Shown here piece by piece: positions 44,183 to 52,585 of a DNA stretch of 64,000 nucleotides (the stretch's first letter is position 1; each line of letters opens with the position of its first letter). The notes below the pieces were generated by a model. That model saw nothing but the letters and a program-made list of their open reading frames with translations, made no database searches and was not told where the DNA came from. The translations under genes and the position numbers were made by a program. This DNA is from Methanomicrobiales archaeon. Its GTDB lineage: Archaea > Halobacteriota > Methanomicrobia > Methanomicrobiales > Methanospirillaceae. Location: assembly GCA_012729535.1 (NCBI GenBank), contig JAAYCY010000049.1:28780-92779 (forward strand). Reading direction: 5' to 3'.

Positions 44183-45610
44183 TCAAATTATTTTCGATTT
44201 TTCAGAAGAATCATGATCGGTCATATGGATATCATGGTGCCTGCGCAAAAAATTAAGGATCTTGCCTGATTCATGCCATCTCTGGTCCAGCTGGCTTACC
44301 ATTTTATCAATTATCTTGACTTGTTTTAATATCAGGTCCGCTTGATCTCCAAGGATCAGTTCTGCATGTCCGGCAATAACCGTAAGAGGATTTCTTATTC
44401 CATCATTTAATATTGCCAGTTCGGCCAGGTTTTTCTGGATTTGCGAAAGGGCTTCATTTTTTTGGGATTCAATGAGTTTTAATTCAGAAATATCAGAAAA
44501 TGTCCAGAGTGTTCGAAATTTCATGCCACTGACACCTTTTAAGATGTTTCCTGTGATTAAAATAGGAATAGATTTCCCAGTCTGGTGGATTACTTCCATT
44601 TCTGAAAGACCCACATTTCCCGTGATGTTGAGATACTCAAGGTAATCAAAAAAAACCTTTTTCCAGTTTGATGGAATATATTCAAAAAATGGACGGCTGG
44701 ACACGTCAATTTTCTTATACCCCATCAGCCTGGTCCATGCCTCGTTCACTTCAATAATATTGCCATGTTCATCAAGAGACTGGTATGGTACTGGGCCCTG
44801 CTCAAACAACAATCGAAATCTTTCTTCACTTTCTCTAAGAGCAGTCTCAAATGAATTTTTAATGGTGATATCCCGGTAGCTCCAGACTTTACCCACCAGG
44901 ACTCCGTCAATCATCTGAGGTTGGGAATAGCGTTCAAATATTTTTCCATCCCGAAGGGTAATAATATCAATTCCTGGTCTGATACTTTCCCGTGGTTGCC
45001 AATCATTGTGTTGGAAAAATTGGTCACGATTTGAGATCTGGGGAAGAAGGTAACTTAAAATTTGAGAATAATTACCTTCCTCTATGATATGATAGGGTAT
45101 ATTCCACATCTGGACAAATTTACGGTTCCATGCTGAAACCTTGCCATCTACATTAACAACCAGTATACCGTCAGCTGTAGATTCCAGGGTTGAGCGGAGT
45201 AAAGCTGAGGTTTCTTTTACCCTCTTTTCTGCATTGAATTTATGAACCGCCTGTGTAACTTTTGAATAGAGGTCTGCAAATTCCTGTGTCGGTTCTCCTG
45301 CTTTCTGAAGATAAAAATCTGCACCATTATTGAGTGCATCAATGACAACATCTTCCCGCCCCCTGCCGGTATAGATGATTATTGGACATTCGAGACCGTT
45401 TTGCCTGACAATTTTTAAAAATTCTATACCATTCACATCAGGCATGTAGTAATCCAGAACTATTGCGTCATATGCAGTCTTTTCAACCAGTTCTCCTGCA
45501 TCATCTGCTGAAGGACAGATATCAACCAGCATGTTTCCAAAACTTTCCAGGTACATCTGGACCAGTTCAAGAATGCCAGGTTCATCATCTACATAGAGCA
45601 CGCGGTACAT
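44183..45610 (-). CDS. receiver-PAS-PAS protein with degenerate kinase DHp segment
   Basis: 475 residues. Receiver about 3-122 (YVDDEPG, phosphoacceptor in VLDYYMPDVNG), PAS about 135-260, PAS about 265-390, then a helical segment ELAILNDGIRNPLTVIAGHAELIL (about 400-425) that mimics the HisKA H-box helix (xHxLRNPL) but with Asp replacing His. No HATPase domain follows. It cannot therefore be a normal kinase and is likely a phosphorelay adaptor. It is located between the DedA and pstS genes. Confidence 0.85.
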   Translation of the reverse strand: MYRVLYVDDEPGILELVQMYLESFGNMLVDICPSADDAGELVEKTAYDAIVLDYYMPDVNGIEFLKIVRQNGLECPIIIYTGRGREDVVIDALNNGADFYLQKAGEPTQEFADLYSKVTQAVHKFNAEKRVKETSALLRSTLESTADGILVVNVDGKVSAWNRKFVQMWNIPYHIIEEGNYSQILSYLLPQISNRDQFFQHNDWQPRESIRPGIDIITLRDGKIFERYSQPQMIDGVLVGKVWSYRDITIKNSFETALRESEERFRLLFEQGPVPYQSLDEHGNIIEVNEAWTRLMGYKKIDVSSRPFFEYIPSNWKKVFFDYLEYLNITGNVGLSEMEVIHQTGKSIPILITGNILKGVSGMKFRTLWTFSDISELKLIESQKNEALSQIQKNLAELAILNDGIRNPLTVIAGHAELILGDQADLILKQVKIIDKMVSQLDQRWHESGKILNFLRRHHDIHMTDHDSSEKSKII

Positions 45611-45760
45611 AAAAAGTCCTGTTTACTGGTGGATGAAATGATTTACCTCTAAAAGTATCAATTTATGATTAGACAAAGCACTCTTGATTATTATGTATCT
45701 GACACGCTCTATTAAAATCCATCCTGATGCATCTCATTTCCTCTCATGGTAAGTTTGATG

Positions 45761-45767
45761 ATATATG
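45761..45767 (+). promoter_or_regulatory. TATA-like box upstream of pstS
   Basis: The A/T run atatatg lies 67 bases before the pstS ATG, within a distance suitable for a short leader. This rests on sequence resemblance only. Confidence 0.25.
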
Positions 45768-45833
45768 TTCTTTATTCTCATGGGGTAATATGCTCATTAA
45801 TCCATTCTATTGTTTGTGGTGTGGAGTGATACC

Positions 45834-46703
45834 ATGTCGTTAAATATTTCCATAAAATCCGTTTTGCTCGTATTAGGATTATGTTTTTGTATGGTTCTTC
45901 TTTGTGGCTGCATAGAAAACCAGAGCAGGGAACCAGCAATGCGTGTAGGGCAGTCTGAAGTTCTGACTATTACTGGTTCTACCACAGTACTCCCGGTAAT
46001 TGCCCAGGCAGCAGAAATATTCATGGATAAAAATCCGGATATTGAAGTACTTGTTACAGGTGGGGGATCAGGTGTAGGGGTAATGTCAGCTGGTGAAGGA
46101 ACAGCCATGGTAGGTATGGCATCCCGTGATATCAAAAGAGAAGAGAATGAGAAATATCCTGGATTAGTCGAACACCGTATCGCAATTGATGGTATGGTAA
46201 TTATTACCCATATTACAAATCCTGTTCCATCGCTGACACTTGCGCAGATTAAAGCGATATACAACGGCACTATCAGGAATTGGAAAGAAGTTGGTGGAAA
46301 AGACGGAGTAATTGTTGTAACAGGCCGTGATAGTGCGTCAGGTACCCGGGAATTTTTTCATGTCGAGATCATGAACCGGGAAGATTTTTTGCAGAATCAA
46401 CTGGAAAAGAATTCAAACGGTGCAGTCTGGCAGAGTGTTCGTCAGACTCCTTCAGCCATCGGGTATGTCAGTCTTGGTTACATTGATGATGATGTGTATG
46501 CTGTTCCAATTCTTGTTGAGGGTAAAGAAATTAAACCCTCCATTGAAACAGTCAAAAATGGTTTATATCCGGTGGCAAGGCCTCTTAACCTTATAACAAA
46601 TGGAGAGCCTGCAGGCATTACATCTGATTTTATCAGTTTTCTCTCAACTCCTGAAATCGAACAGATTATCATTGGAGAAGGGTTTATTCCAATTACCCGG
46701 TAA
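45834..46703 (+). CDS. pstS: phosphate ABC transporter substrate-binding protein PstS
   Basis: 289 residues. A signal with lipobox-like end LLCGCIEN (about residue 24) suggests lipid anchoring. The binding-protein fold has ITGSTTVLPVIAQAAE, VTGGGSGVGVMSAGEGTAMVGMASRD and GRDSASGTREFF, all typical of phosphate-binding PstS. The ATG at 45834 was chosen for the preceding GGAGTGAT motif. It is convergent with phoU, unlike the usual pstSCAB order. Confidence 0.94.
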   Translation: MSLNISIKSVLLVLGLCFCMVLLCGCIENQSREPAMRVGQSEVLTITGSTTVLPVIAQAAEIFMDKNPDIEVLVTGGGSGVGVMSAGEGTAMVGMASRDIKREENEKYPGLVEHRIAIDGMVIITHITNPVPSLTLAQIKAIYNGTIRNWKEVGGKDGVIVVTGRDSASGTREFFHVEIMNREDFLQNQLEKNSNGAVWQSVRQTPSAIGYVSLGYIDDDVYAVPILVEGKEIKPSIETVKNGLYPVARPLNLITNGEPAGITSDFISFLSTPEIEQIIIGEGFIPITR

Positions 46704-46728
46704 ATTTTTTAAAATAGAAAAAATGTCT
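46704..46728. terminator. bidirectional terminator between pstS and phoU
   Basis: The 25-base gap between the two convergent stops contains T6 followed by A6, giving an oligo-T tract on each strand. Confidence 0.45.
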
Positions 46729-47379
46729 TTAACTCATCTCAATTCTTTCACCGGTAACCATGTAGGTTGTCATTTCGGCAATATTGCATGCCTGGTCACC
46801 ACACCGCTCCAGGTACCGGTCAATTATGACATAACGAGCCAGTGCTGAGACATTTTCTTTATTCTGCTCCATTCTTTTAATGATGTCTCTCATTACTTCA
46901 CAATAGAGTCGGTCAATTTCAGAGTCCCGCTGACGCATGGTTTTTATTTGTGAAACATCACGCCTTGAGAATGCCTCCATTGCATCCTCTATCATTGTCA
47001 GGACTTTTCTTGCAACAATTATAAGCTTGTCAGGGTCGGCCAGTTCACAGCACTGTGATAATACCTTTATTGTCTCGCCGATATCATATCCCATCCTTCC
47101 AATTCGCTCAAAATTATAGATGATCCGGAGTGATGCAACAATTTCCCTCATATCTCTTGCAACTGGTTGGTAGAGTGCAAGATATTGAAACATTGACTCT
47201 TCAGCAGTTATAAATTTTATTTTGAGTTCTTTTTTCCTGATACAGACATCTGCTGCGAGGTCTGCATCAGCCTGTTCAAATGCATTGATACTGTCTTGCA
47301 ACATGTCGATGGCAAAATTTCCAAGATTGCAGGCTTGATCGTGTATCTGCATCAGTTCAGAACGAATTTTTACACTCAT
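46729..47379 (-). CDS. phoU: phosphate transport regulator PhoU
   Basis: 216 residues of two three-helix bundles, with the repeated motif E.NV..LARYVIIDRYLERCGDQACNIAEMTTYMVTGE near the end and YNFERIGRMGYDI in the middle. It modulates Pst transport and phosphate signalling. The ATG at 47379 was chosen (a TTG at 47391 would lie inside the ribosome site GGGAGG). It follows pstB on the minus strand. Confidence 0.94.
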   Translation of the reverse strand: MSVKIRSELMQIHDQACNLGNFAIDMLQDSINAFEQADADLAADVCIRKKELKIKFITAEESMFQYLALYQPVARDMREIVASLRIIYNFERIGRMGYDIGETIKVLSQCCELADPDKLIIVARKVLTMIEDAMEAFSRRDVSQIKTMRQRDSEIDRLYCEVMRDIIKRMEQNKENVSALARYVIIDRYLERCGDQACNIAEMTTYMVTGERIEMS

Positions 47380-47383
47380 GTTA

Positions 47384-48145
47384 TTATCCAAACCTCCCGG
47401 TTATGTAGTTTTCAGTCAACTCTTTTCGAGGGTTTTCAAAAATTTGTCTTGTCTCTCCAAATTCTATCAGGTCTCCAAGATACATAAATGCAGTATAGTC
47501 CGAAACCCTTGCTGCCTGAGACATGCTATGGGTAACGATAATCACGCAGTATTCTTTTTTTAGTTCATCTATCAGGTCTTCAATCTTTGACGTGGCAATC
47601 GGATCCAAAGCACTGCATGGTTCATCCATCAGGATTATCTCCGGGTTTACTGCCAGTGTTCTGGCAATACAGAGGCGTTGTTGTTGTCCTCCAGAGAGAC
47701 CCATTGCAGATTCATAGAGCCGGTCTTTAACCTCATTCCATAAAGCCGCTTTCCGGAGACATCCCTCGACTATCCGGTCCAGTTCTTTTCTGTCTTTCAA
47801 TCCATGTATTCTGGGGCCGTAAGCAATATTCTCATAAATTGTTTTTGGAAAAGGGTTTGGTTTTTGAAAGACCATCCCGATCTTTTTCCTCAGATCCACG
47901 GGATCAGCGAAGGTTCCATAGATGTTTTCCCCATGGAATTCAACACAACCTGATATCCTGCATCCATTTACCAGGTCATTCATGCGGTTAAAACACCTGA
48001 TAAGGGTTGATTTTCCACAACCAGATGGTCCTATGAGGGATGTCACTTTACGGTTTGCAATTGGAAGGTTCACCTGATGGAGAGCATGAACTTCTCCGTA
48101 CCAGAGATCCAGTTCCGAAACTTTAAGAATTATATCTTTATCCAT
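47384..48145 (-). CDS. pstB: phosphate ABC transporter ATP-binding protein PstB
   Basis: 253 residues with Walker [22 protein letters not shown]-loop, signature [16 protein letters not shown], Walker [15 protein letters not shown] and VTHS. It ends with the NYITGRFG tail typical of PstB. The start ATG 48145 follows a GGTGG site near the end of the permease gene. It supplies energy for phosphate uptake. Confidence 0.97.
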   Translation of the reverse strand: MDKDIILKVSELDLWYGEVHALHQVNLPIANRKVTSLIGPSGCGKSTLIRCFNRMNDLVNGCRISGCVEFHGENIYGTFADPVDLRKKIGMVFQKPNPFPKTIYENIAYGPRIHGLKDRKELDRIVEGCLRKAALWNEVKDRLYESAMGLSGGQQQRLCIARTLAVNPEIILMDEPCSALDPIATSKIEDLIDELKKEYCVIIVTHSMSQAARVSDYTAFMYLGDLIEFGETRQIFENPRKELTENYITGRFG

Positions 48146-48150
48146 GTGAG

Positions 48151-50118
48151 TTACCACCTGGTATCTTTATCATAATGATAACGGATCATGATTGCAACAC
48201 CATAAATCAAAATTACAAGGATCAGTAACACAACTGCTGTTGCATACTGGTTATTTCTGGCACCGGGAACATTGGTTGCCAGGATAAAAAGATGGTACGG
48301 AAGGGCCATAACCGGGTCCAGCACTGAGTCCGGAAGTCGTCTTTGCATGAATACAACTGCAGTAAACATAATCGGTGCTGTTTCTCCGGCAGCCCTTCCA
48401 ATGGAAAGGATTGTTCCGGTAATAATCCCCGGAATTGATGGAGGAATAACCACCCGGCGGACGGTCTGCCACCTGGTTGCACCTAATGCATAGGATCCTT
48501 CCCGCAGGCCGTCAGGTACACTACGGAGTGCCTCTTCTGTTGTCCTTATTACTGTCGGAAGGACCATCAGGCCAAGTGTAATCATTCCAGCCAAAAGAGA
48601 GATTCCAAAACCCATGTAAAGAACCAGAAATGTAAAACCAAACAATCCAAAAACGATTGATGGTGTTCCGTTGAGTAGATCAGTAGCGGTTCGGATGATT
48701 CGTGTCAGAAAATTTTCCCTGGTGTATTCAACTAGGTAAATCGCTGCACCGATACCAAGAGGTAGGGCTATCAGAATTGAACCGGTGACTAAAAGGAAGG
48801 TTCCGACAATGGCTGGGAATATGCCTCCCCCTCTCCCAAGGTTTTTCGGAGATTGGGTAAGAAAGTCCAGGGTAACATATGGAACACCATGCGAAAAAAT
48901 ATCATAGAGAATCAGACACAGGATGATTGTTACAATGCCCATCATACCCGTGATTATACTAAACCACAGTCTCTGAATCTGTTGCCTGACCATAAGAATG
49001 TCAATAATCTGTGATATCGCGAAGATTATGGCGACAATGAGTGCCCCCTGCCATATTCCTATACATATAAGGCAGATACAAAGGATTACAACGATTATAT
49101 ATGGGAGATACCTGCTCGTACCTGACAGGATATCAGGCATCATAAATGCCGGAATTAATCCCTTTTTTCCTTCCCCTCCTGTTTGGGAATTTTTAATTCG
49201 TTTCATCACCGTCAGAGCAGCAAGATTAATGAGAAGTGTTATCAGGAGCAGTACAACTGCCACACCGAACAGAGCATGATAGTGGAGTGAACCAACTGCT
49301 ACTTCACCCATCTCTATTCCCAGTGTTCCCGTCAGAGTCCGGACTGGTGAGAGGATATTCCATAAAGGCTCCGGAACAATCGCCGCATTTCCTGTCACCA
49401 TGATCACGGCCATGGTCTCTCCCACAGCCCGGCCAATTCCAAGGATAACGGCTGCAGTGATACCGGAAAGTGCTGCCGGAATGATAATCCTTGATATTGT
49501 CTGCCAGTGGGTTGCTCCTAGTGCAAGTGATCCTTCTTTTAAATAACGTGGAACTGAACTTATTGCATCTTCTGACACACTGATGATGGTTGGAAGTGAC
49601 ATAATACCAAGGAGAATGGAGCCGGCGAGAACCGACTCTCCGGTTGGAATCTGAAGGAGATCCTGAAGGGTTTTTACAAGGATTATCAATCCGAAAAAAC
49701 CGTAAACCACTGATGGGATGCCTGCCAGGAGTTCAACCGCAGGTTTCAGGACGTTCCTCATCCGTGGGGAAGCAAGTTCCGCAATATAAATTGCACAGGC
49801 AATTCCAAACGGAACAGCTAATACCATTGCCCCGATAGTCACCATAAGTGTCCCGGCTATGAGGGGCACAAGGCCATATTTCGGGATAGCACTTGCCGGA
49901 TCCCATCTCTCTCCGGTTAGGATAGGAATAAAACCAATGTCCAGAAAAGCCGGGAAGGCATCACACAGAAGAAAAAACAGGATAAAAAATATTCCGATGA
50001 TCGAGGATATGGCACAAATAAACCAAAACATGTGCATAACATGTTCAAATGGCCTTTGTCTCCAGTTCTGTCTTAAAATACTCTCTTTTCCGGATGTCAC
50101 AATAGTCCGACTCCTCAT
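48151..50118 (-). CDS. pstCA: fused phosphate permease PstC-PstA
   Basis: 655 residues. The first permease unit, PstC-like (about 25-310), has six helices and the EAA loop [25 protein letters not shown]. The second, PstA-like (about 395-650), has [25 protein letters not shown]. Between them lies a hydrophobic linker (about 330-395) with extra helices. These are normally two proteins; their fusion fixes a 1:1 heterodimer in one chain. It is followed by pstB and phoU. The start codon is 127 bases from a direct-repeat region. Confidence 0.93.
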   Translation of the reverse strand: MRSRTIVTSGKESILRQNWRQRPFEHVMHMFWFICAISSIIGIFFILFFLLCDAFPAFLDIGFIPILTGERWDPASAIPKYGLVPLIAGTLMVTIGAMVLAVPFGIACAIYIAELASPRMRNVLKPAVELLAGIPSVVYGFFGLIILVKTLQDLLQIPTGESVLAGSILLGIMSLPTIISVSEDAISSVPRYLKEGSLALGATHWQTISRIIIPAALSGITAAVILGIGRAVGETMAVIMVTGNAAIVPEPLWNILSPVRTLTGTLGIEMGEVAVGSLHYHALFGVAVVLLLITLLINLAALTVMKRIKNSQTGGEGKKGLIPAFMMPDILSGTSRYLPYIIVVILCICLICIGIWQGALIVAIIFAISQIIDILMVRQQIQRLWFSIITGMMGIVTIILCLILYDIFSHGVPYVTLDFLTQSPKNLGRGGGIFPAIVGTFLLVTGSILIALPLGIGAAIYLVEYTRENFLTRIIRTATDLLNGTPSIVFGLFGFTFLVLYMGFGISLLAGMITLGLMVLPTVIRTTEEALRSVPDGLREGSYALGATRWQTVRRVVIPPSIPGIITGTILSIGRAAGETAPIMFTAVVFMQRRLPDSVLDPVMALPYHLFILATNVPGARNNQYATAVVLLILVILIYGVAIMIRYHYDKDTRW

Positions 50119-50244
50119 TCAGGACATATCAGGATTTAAATCAATCAGGGAATATGACGTTTTTAGAAGTATTATCAGAAAATCCTATGGCAGAGGTTAA
50201 GTATGATACCTCGGTAAGATACATCAGTTTATGTTCTATAGATT

Positions 50245-50278
50245 ATTGTGAACTATAGATAATATTGTGAACTATAGA
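50245..50278. repeat. tandem direct repeat, candidate operator
   Basis: The 15-mer attgtgaactataga occurs at 50245-50259 and 50264-50278 (19-base period). A weaker copy, atggtgaac, begins at 50284, and a reversed partial copy, gttctatag, sits at 50233-50241. The spacing is close to two helical turns, as for a protein that binds one face of DNA. It overlaps the likely start-site zone of the minus-strand pst promoter. Confidence 0.6.
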
Positions 50279-50353
50279 GATATATGGTGAACCATTGCCA
50301 GAGTAGAAATTGATACTGGTTTTTTTCATGACATCAATCTTTTTTGTTAAAAA

Positions 50354-50362
50354 TTTTATATT
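50354..50362 (+). promoter_or_regulatory. TATA-like box for coenzyme M operon
   Basis: The run ttttatatt lies in a very A/T-rich stretch about 100 bases before the ATG at 50461. It is consistent with an archaeal TATA element and a moderately long leader, but no transcript data are available. Confidence 0.3.
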
Positions 50363-50460
50363 TATGTATCGTTAATAGAAGAAAAATTGCCCTTATAGGG
50401 ATTATCTCTCTCATTTTTTTAGATATCATGAAATATAGTTTCCTCCAATAGTGTAAGAAT

Positions 50461-51249
50461 ATGATGACGAGGGAAGAGATCAGGGAGATTACTATACTTC
50501 CAGGAAAAAACAGGCAGGGAAAAGAAGAATTTTTTGATGAAATCACGATAAGGCCAGGGGATACTCTTTCAATAGTAGGACCTACTGGATCCGGAAAAAG
50601 TGCATTTATCAATGACATTGAAATATTTGCTAATCGGGATACCATTACCGGCCGTACAATACTGGTTAATGGTTCACTTCCCCCCGAAGCATTTGTCCGC
50701 GATCCTGCTGCAAAACCTGTCGCTCTAATTACTCAGAATACCCGGTGCCTGTGTGATCTCTCGGTTTCTGATTTCCTTCGAATGCATCTTTCTTCCCGGG
50801 GATGTATGAATGAATCCTGTATTCAGGATACGATCCTTCTTGCCAACCAGTTTACCGGTGAACCAATAACAGGAACTGTCCGGATGACCAGCCTATCTGG
50901 TGGTCAGACCAGGTCCCTGATGGTCGCAGATGCCATTTTGATCTCCAATACTCCAATCATCCTTCTAGATGAAGTAGAAAATGCCGGTATCTTCAAAGAG
51001 AAGGTTATCCAGGTCCTCCGTCAGCATCACAAGGCATTGCTCTTCGTAACTCATGATCCACTTGTTTCTCTTCTTTCTGACAGGAGGATTGTCATGCAGG
51101 ACGGAGCAGTATCACGTGTCATTGTACCGGATGGGGCAGAAGAAAAGGCAATACGGCAGATGATATCTGTAGAGACCATGATTGGTCAATTAAGAGAGAT
51201 GATCCGTGCCGGTGAAATGATTACCGCCCCTCTCCCGGTATCCCTGTAA
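50461..51249 (+). CDS. ABC-type ATPase without permease
   Basis: 262 residues, one nucleotide-binding domain: Walker A GPTGSGKSA (about 40), signature LSGGQTRSLMVADAIL, Walker B PIILLDEVENAG and the H-loop FVTHD. A short Cys segment (TRCLCDLS, about 96) is unusual for ABC transporter ATPases. No membrane partner is encoded beside it. It resembles the soluble ABC ATPases of methanogens rather than an importer ATPase. It is the first gene of the operon leading to coenzyme M enzymes, and the next gene starts on its stop codon. Confidence 0.8.
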   Translation: MMTREEIREITILPGKNRQGKEEFFDEITIRPGDTLSIVGPTGSGKSAFINDIEIFANRDTITGRTILVNGSLPPEAFVRDPAAKPVALITQNTRCLCDLSVSDFLRMHLSSRGCMNESCIQDTILLANQFTGEPITGTVRMTSLSGGQTRSLMVADAILISNTPIILLDEVENAGIFKEKVIQVLRQHHKALLFVTHDPLVSLLSDRRIVMQDGAVSRVIVPDGAEEKAIRQMISVETMIGQLREMIRAGEMITAPLPVSL

Positions 51250-51953
51250 TGAAACTCATCATTATCGCAGGCCCTCCTTCTGCAGGAAAAACGGCAGTTG
51301 TCAGGCAGATTATTCGTTCCCTTTCACAAATCAGGGCTGCTTTCCTGAAAATAGATGTGGTGTGTGCAACAGAAGACGAAGAGATCAGGGAGGAATTTTG
51401 TATCCCCTCCCGAAAAATTTATTCTGGTGACCTCTGTCCAGACCATGCAGGGATCATGATCCTTGACGATGCAATCACCTGGGCAATAAAAGAAGGATCT
51501 GACATGCTGGTTGTCGAGAGTGCCGGGTTATGCCTCCGCTGCACTCCATACACGACTCAATCGCTTGGAATCGTGGTTTTATCAGCGATATCCGGCATTC
51601 AGTCACCAGCAAAGATGGCACCCATGATTGCTCTTGCTGATATTGCTGTGGTTACCAGGATTGACTTAGTTTCACAGGCTGAAAAGGAGGTTTTCCGGGA
51701 GAAAATTCGGGGTATCAGAAGCGATATTGATATTGTTGAGACTAATGCGGTCCAGGGCACCGGGATGCGGTATCTAACACGATCCATTGAGACTGCCTGT
51801 GAGATAACTGATCCATCCTCAATCATGCTTCGTGGGATTCCTCCTCTTGGTGTATGTACGGTCTGTATTGGAAAGAAGAATATCGGGTGGAAAAACCATT
51901 CTGGTGTTCTTCGCCAGCTGGACGGTGATGAACTTATGTTCAGGGGAGACTGA
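51249..51953 (+). CDS. G3E-like (HypB/UreG/CobW type) GTPase
   Basis: 234 residues. Walker A GPPSAGKTAVVRQI at residue 8; D in FLKIDVV; the G3-like VVESAGLCLRCTPYTT, with a CLRC pair right after the switch; and base-specificity VVTRIDLV. At the C-terminus a CTVC pair. This fits the SIMIBI class G3E GTPases that insert metals into enzymes, though the Cys pairs are unusual. It sits between the ABC ATPase and an Fe-S protein, each joined by one-base overlaps, and is inferred to help assemble or activate a metalloprotein. Confidence 0.8.
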   Translation: MKLIIIAGPPSAGKTAVVRQIIRSLSQIRAAFLKIDVVCATEDEEIREEFCIPSRKIYSGDLCPDHAGIMILDDAITWAIKEGSDMLVVESAGLCLRCTPYTTQSLGIVVLSAISGIQSPAKMAPMIALADIAVVTRIDLVSQAEKEVFREKIRGIRSDIDIVETNAVQGTGMRYLTRSIETACEITDPSSIMLRGIPPLGVCTVCIGKKNIGWKNHSGVLRQLDGDELMFRGD

Positions 51954-52585
51954 TGGAACAGGGCTGGATACCTCCGGGAAGAAACTGTGGAGCGTGTGGG
52001 TATGGTACCTGTGAAGAATTTCTTGATGTTGTCCGACTAGGTTACCGGAAGAAAGAAGAATGTCCCTTTTTTTCCACGTCTATCACAATGAAATATTGCA
52101 CTGAATGTACCGATTCCAGACCTGATGCAATTGATATTTTAGGAAATTCCTTTGATTTTATCCTTTTCCCCCTGCCTGGAGAATGCTCTGCACGAAAAAT
52201 AATACTCCCTTTCCGACCAGATATTGTTGAACGGTGGGACATTAAGCCGGGTGATATCCTGACTGGAAGACCAATGGGTGCTGGTTGCCCGGTTCAGCAT
52301 GTCCTTACCGTACTCTCTGCAAGTTATGTATCCGGAGTTATCATAACCCATGTAGTGGGTCCCGTTTTTTCAAGGGGAAAAGAGGTCAAAGACCTGGAAG
52401 CATATCACGTCATCGGGTTTGAGGGTCTTGCAGAAATTGTACGTGATGAACCAGTTATCGGAAAAAGAATGAAGTTTCTTCCGGCATATTGTATGATGAA
52501 CCTTGGACATACCGGGGTTGTTAACCAGATAATATCGCGGAAAGAAAAGCTACAGGTCAGAGTAGAGGATATCAGGATTTTATGA
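51953..52585 (+). CDS. Fes4-type iron-sulfur protein
   Basis: 210 residues. The N-terminus has NCGACGYGTCEEF and a further Cys at KKEECPFF, the C-x2-C-x4-C-x16-C layout of a 4Fe-4S Fes4 domain as in corrinoid/Fe-S proteins and Rnf. A second Cys pair, YCTEC, follows at about 44. The rest (about 55-210) is a conserved-looking globular domain (GAGCPVQHVL) with no name I can give. It probably carries electrons or a cluster to the next protein, whose gene overlaps it by 4 bases. Confidence 0.8.
   Translation: MEQGWIPPGRNCGACGYGTCEEFLDVVRLGYRKKEECPFFSTSITMKYCTECTDSRPDAIDILGNSFDFILFPLPGECSARKIILPFRPDIVERWDIKPGDILTGRPMGAGCPVQHVLTVLSASYVSGVIITHVVGPVFSRGKEVKDLEAYHVIGFEGLAEIVRDEPVIGKRMKFLPAYCMMNLGHTGVVNQIISRKEKLQVRVEDIRIL

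Larger units (their letters stand above)
50119..50460. other. intergenic region between pst and coenzyme M operons
   Basis: 342 bases without a credible gene, between the divergent pstCA (minus) and ABC-ATPase (plus) genes. It holds a direct repeat at 50245-50278, a TATA-like A/T run on the minus strand near 50280-50287, and a further A/T run on the plus strand near 50354-50362. Both operons must be controlled from here. Two short plus-strand stop-rich stretches are not coding. Confidence 0.7.
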
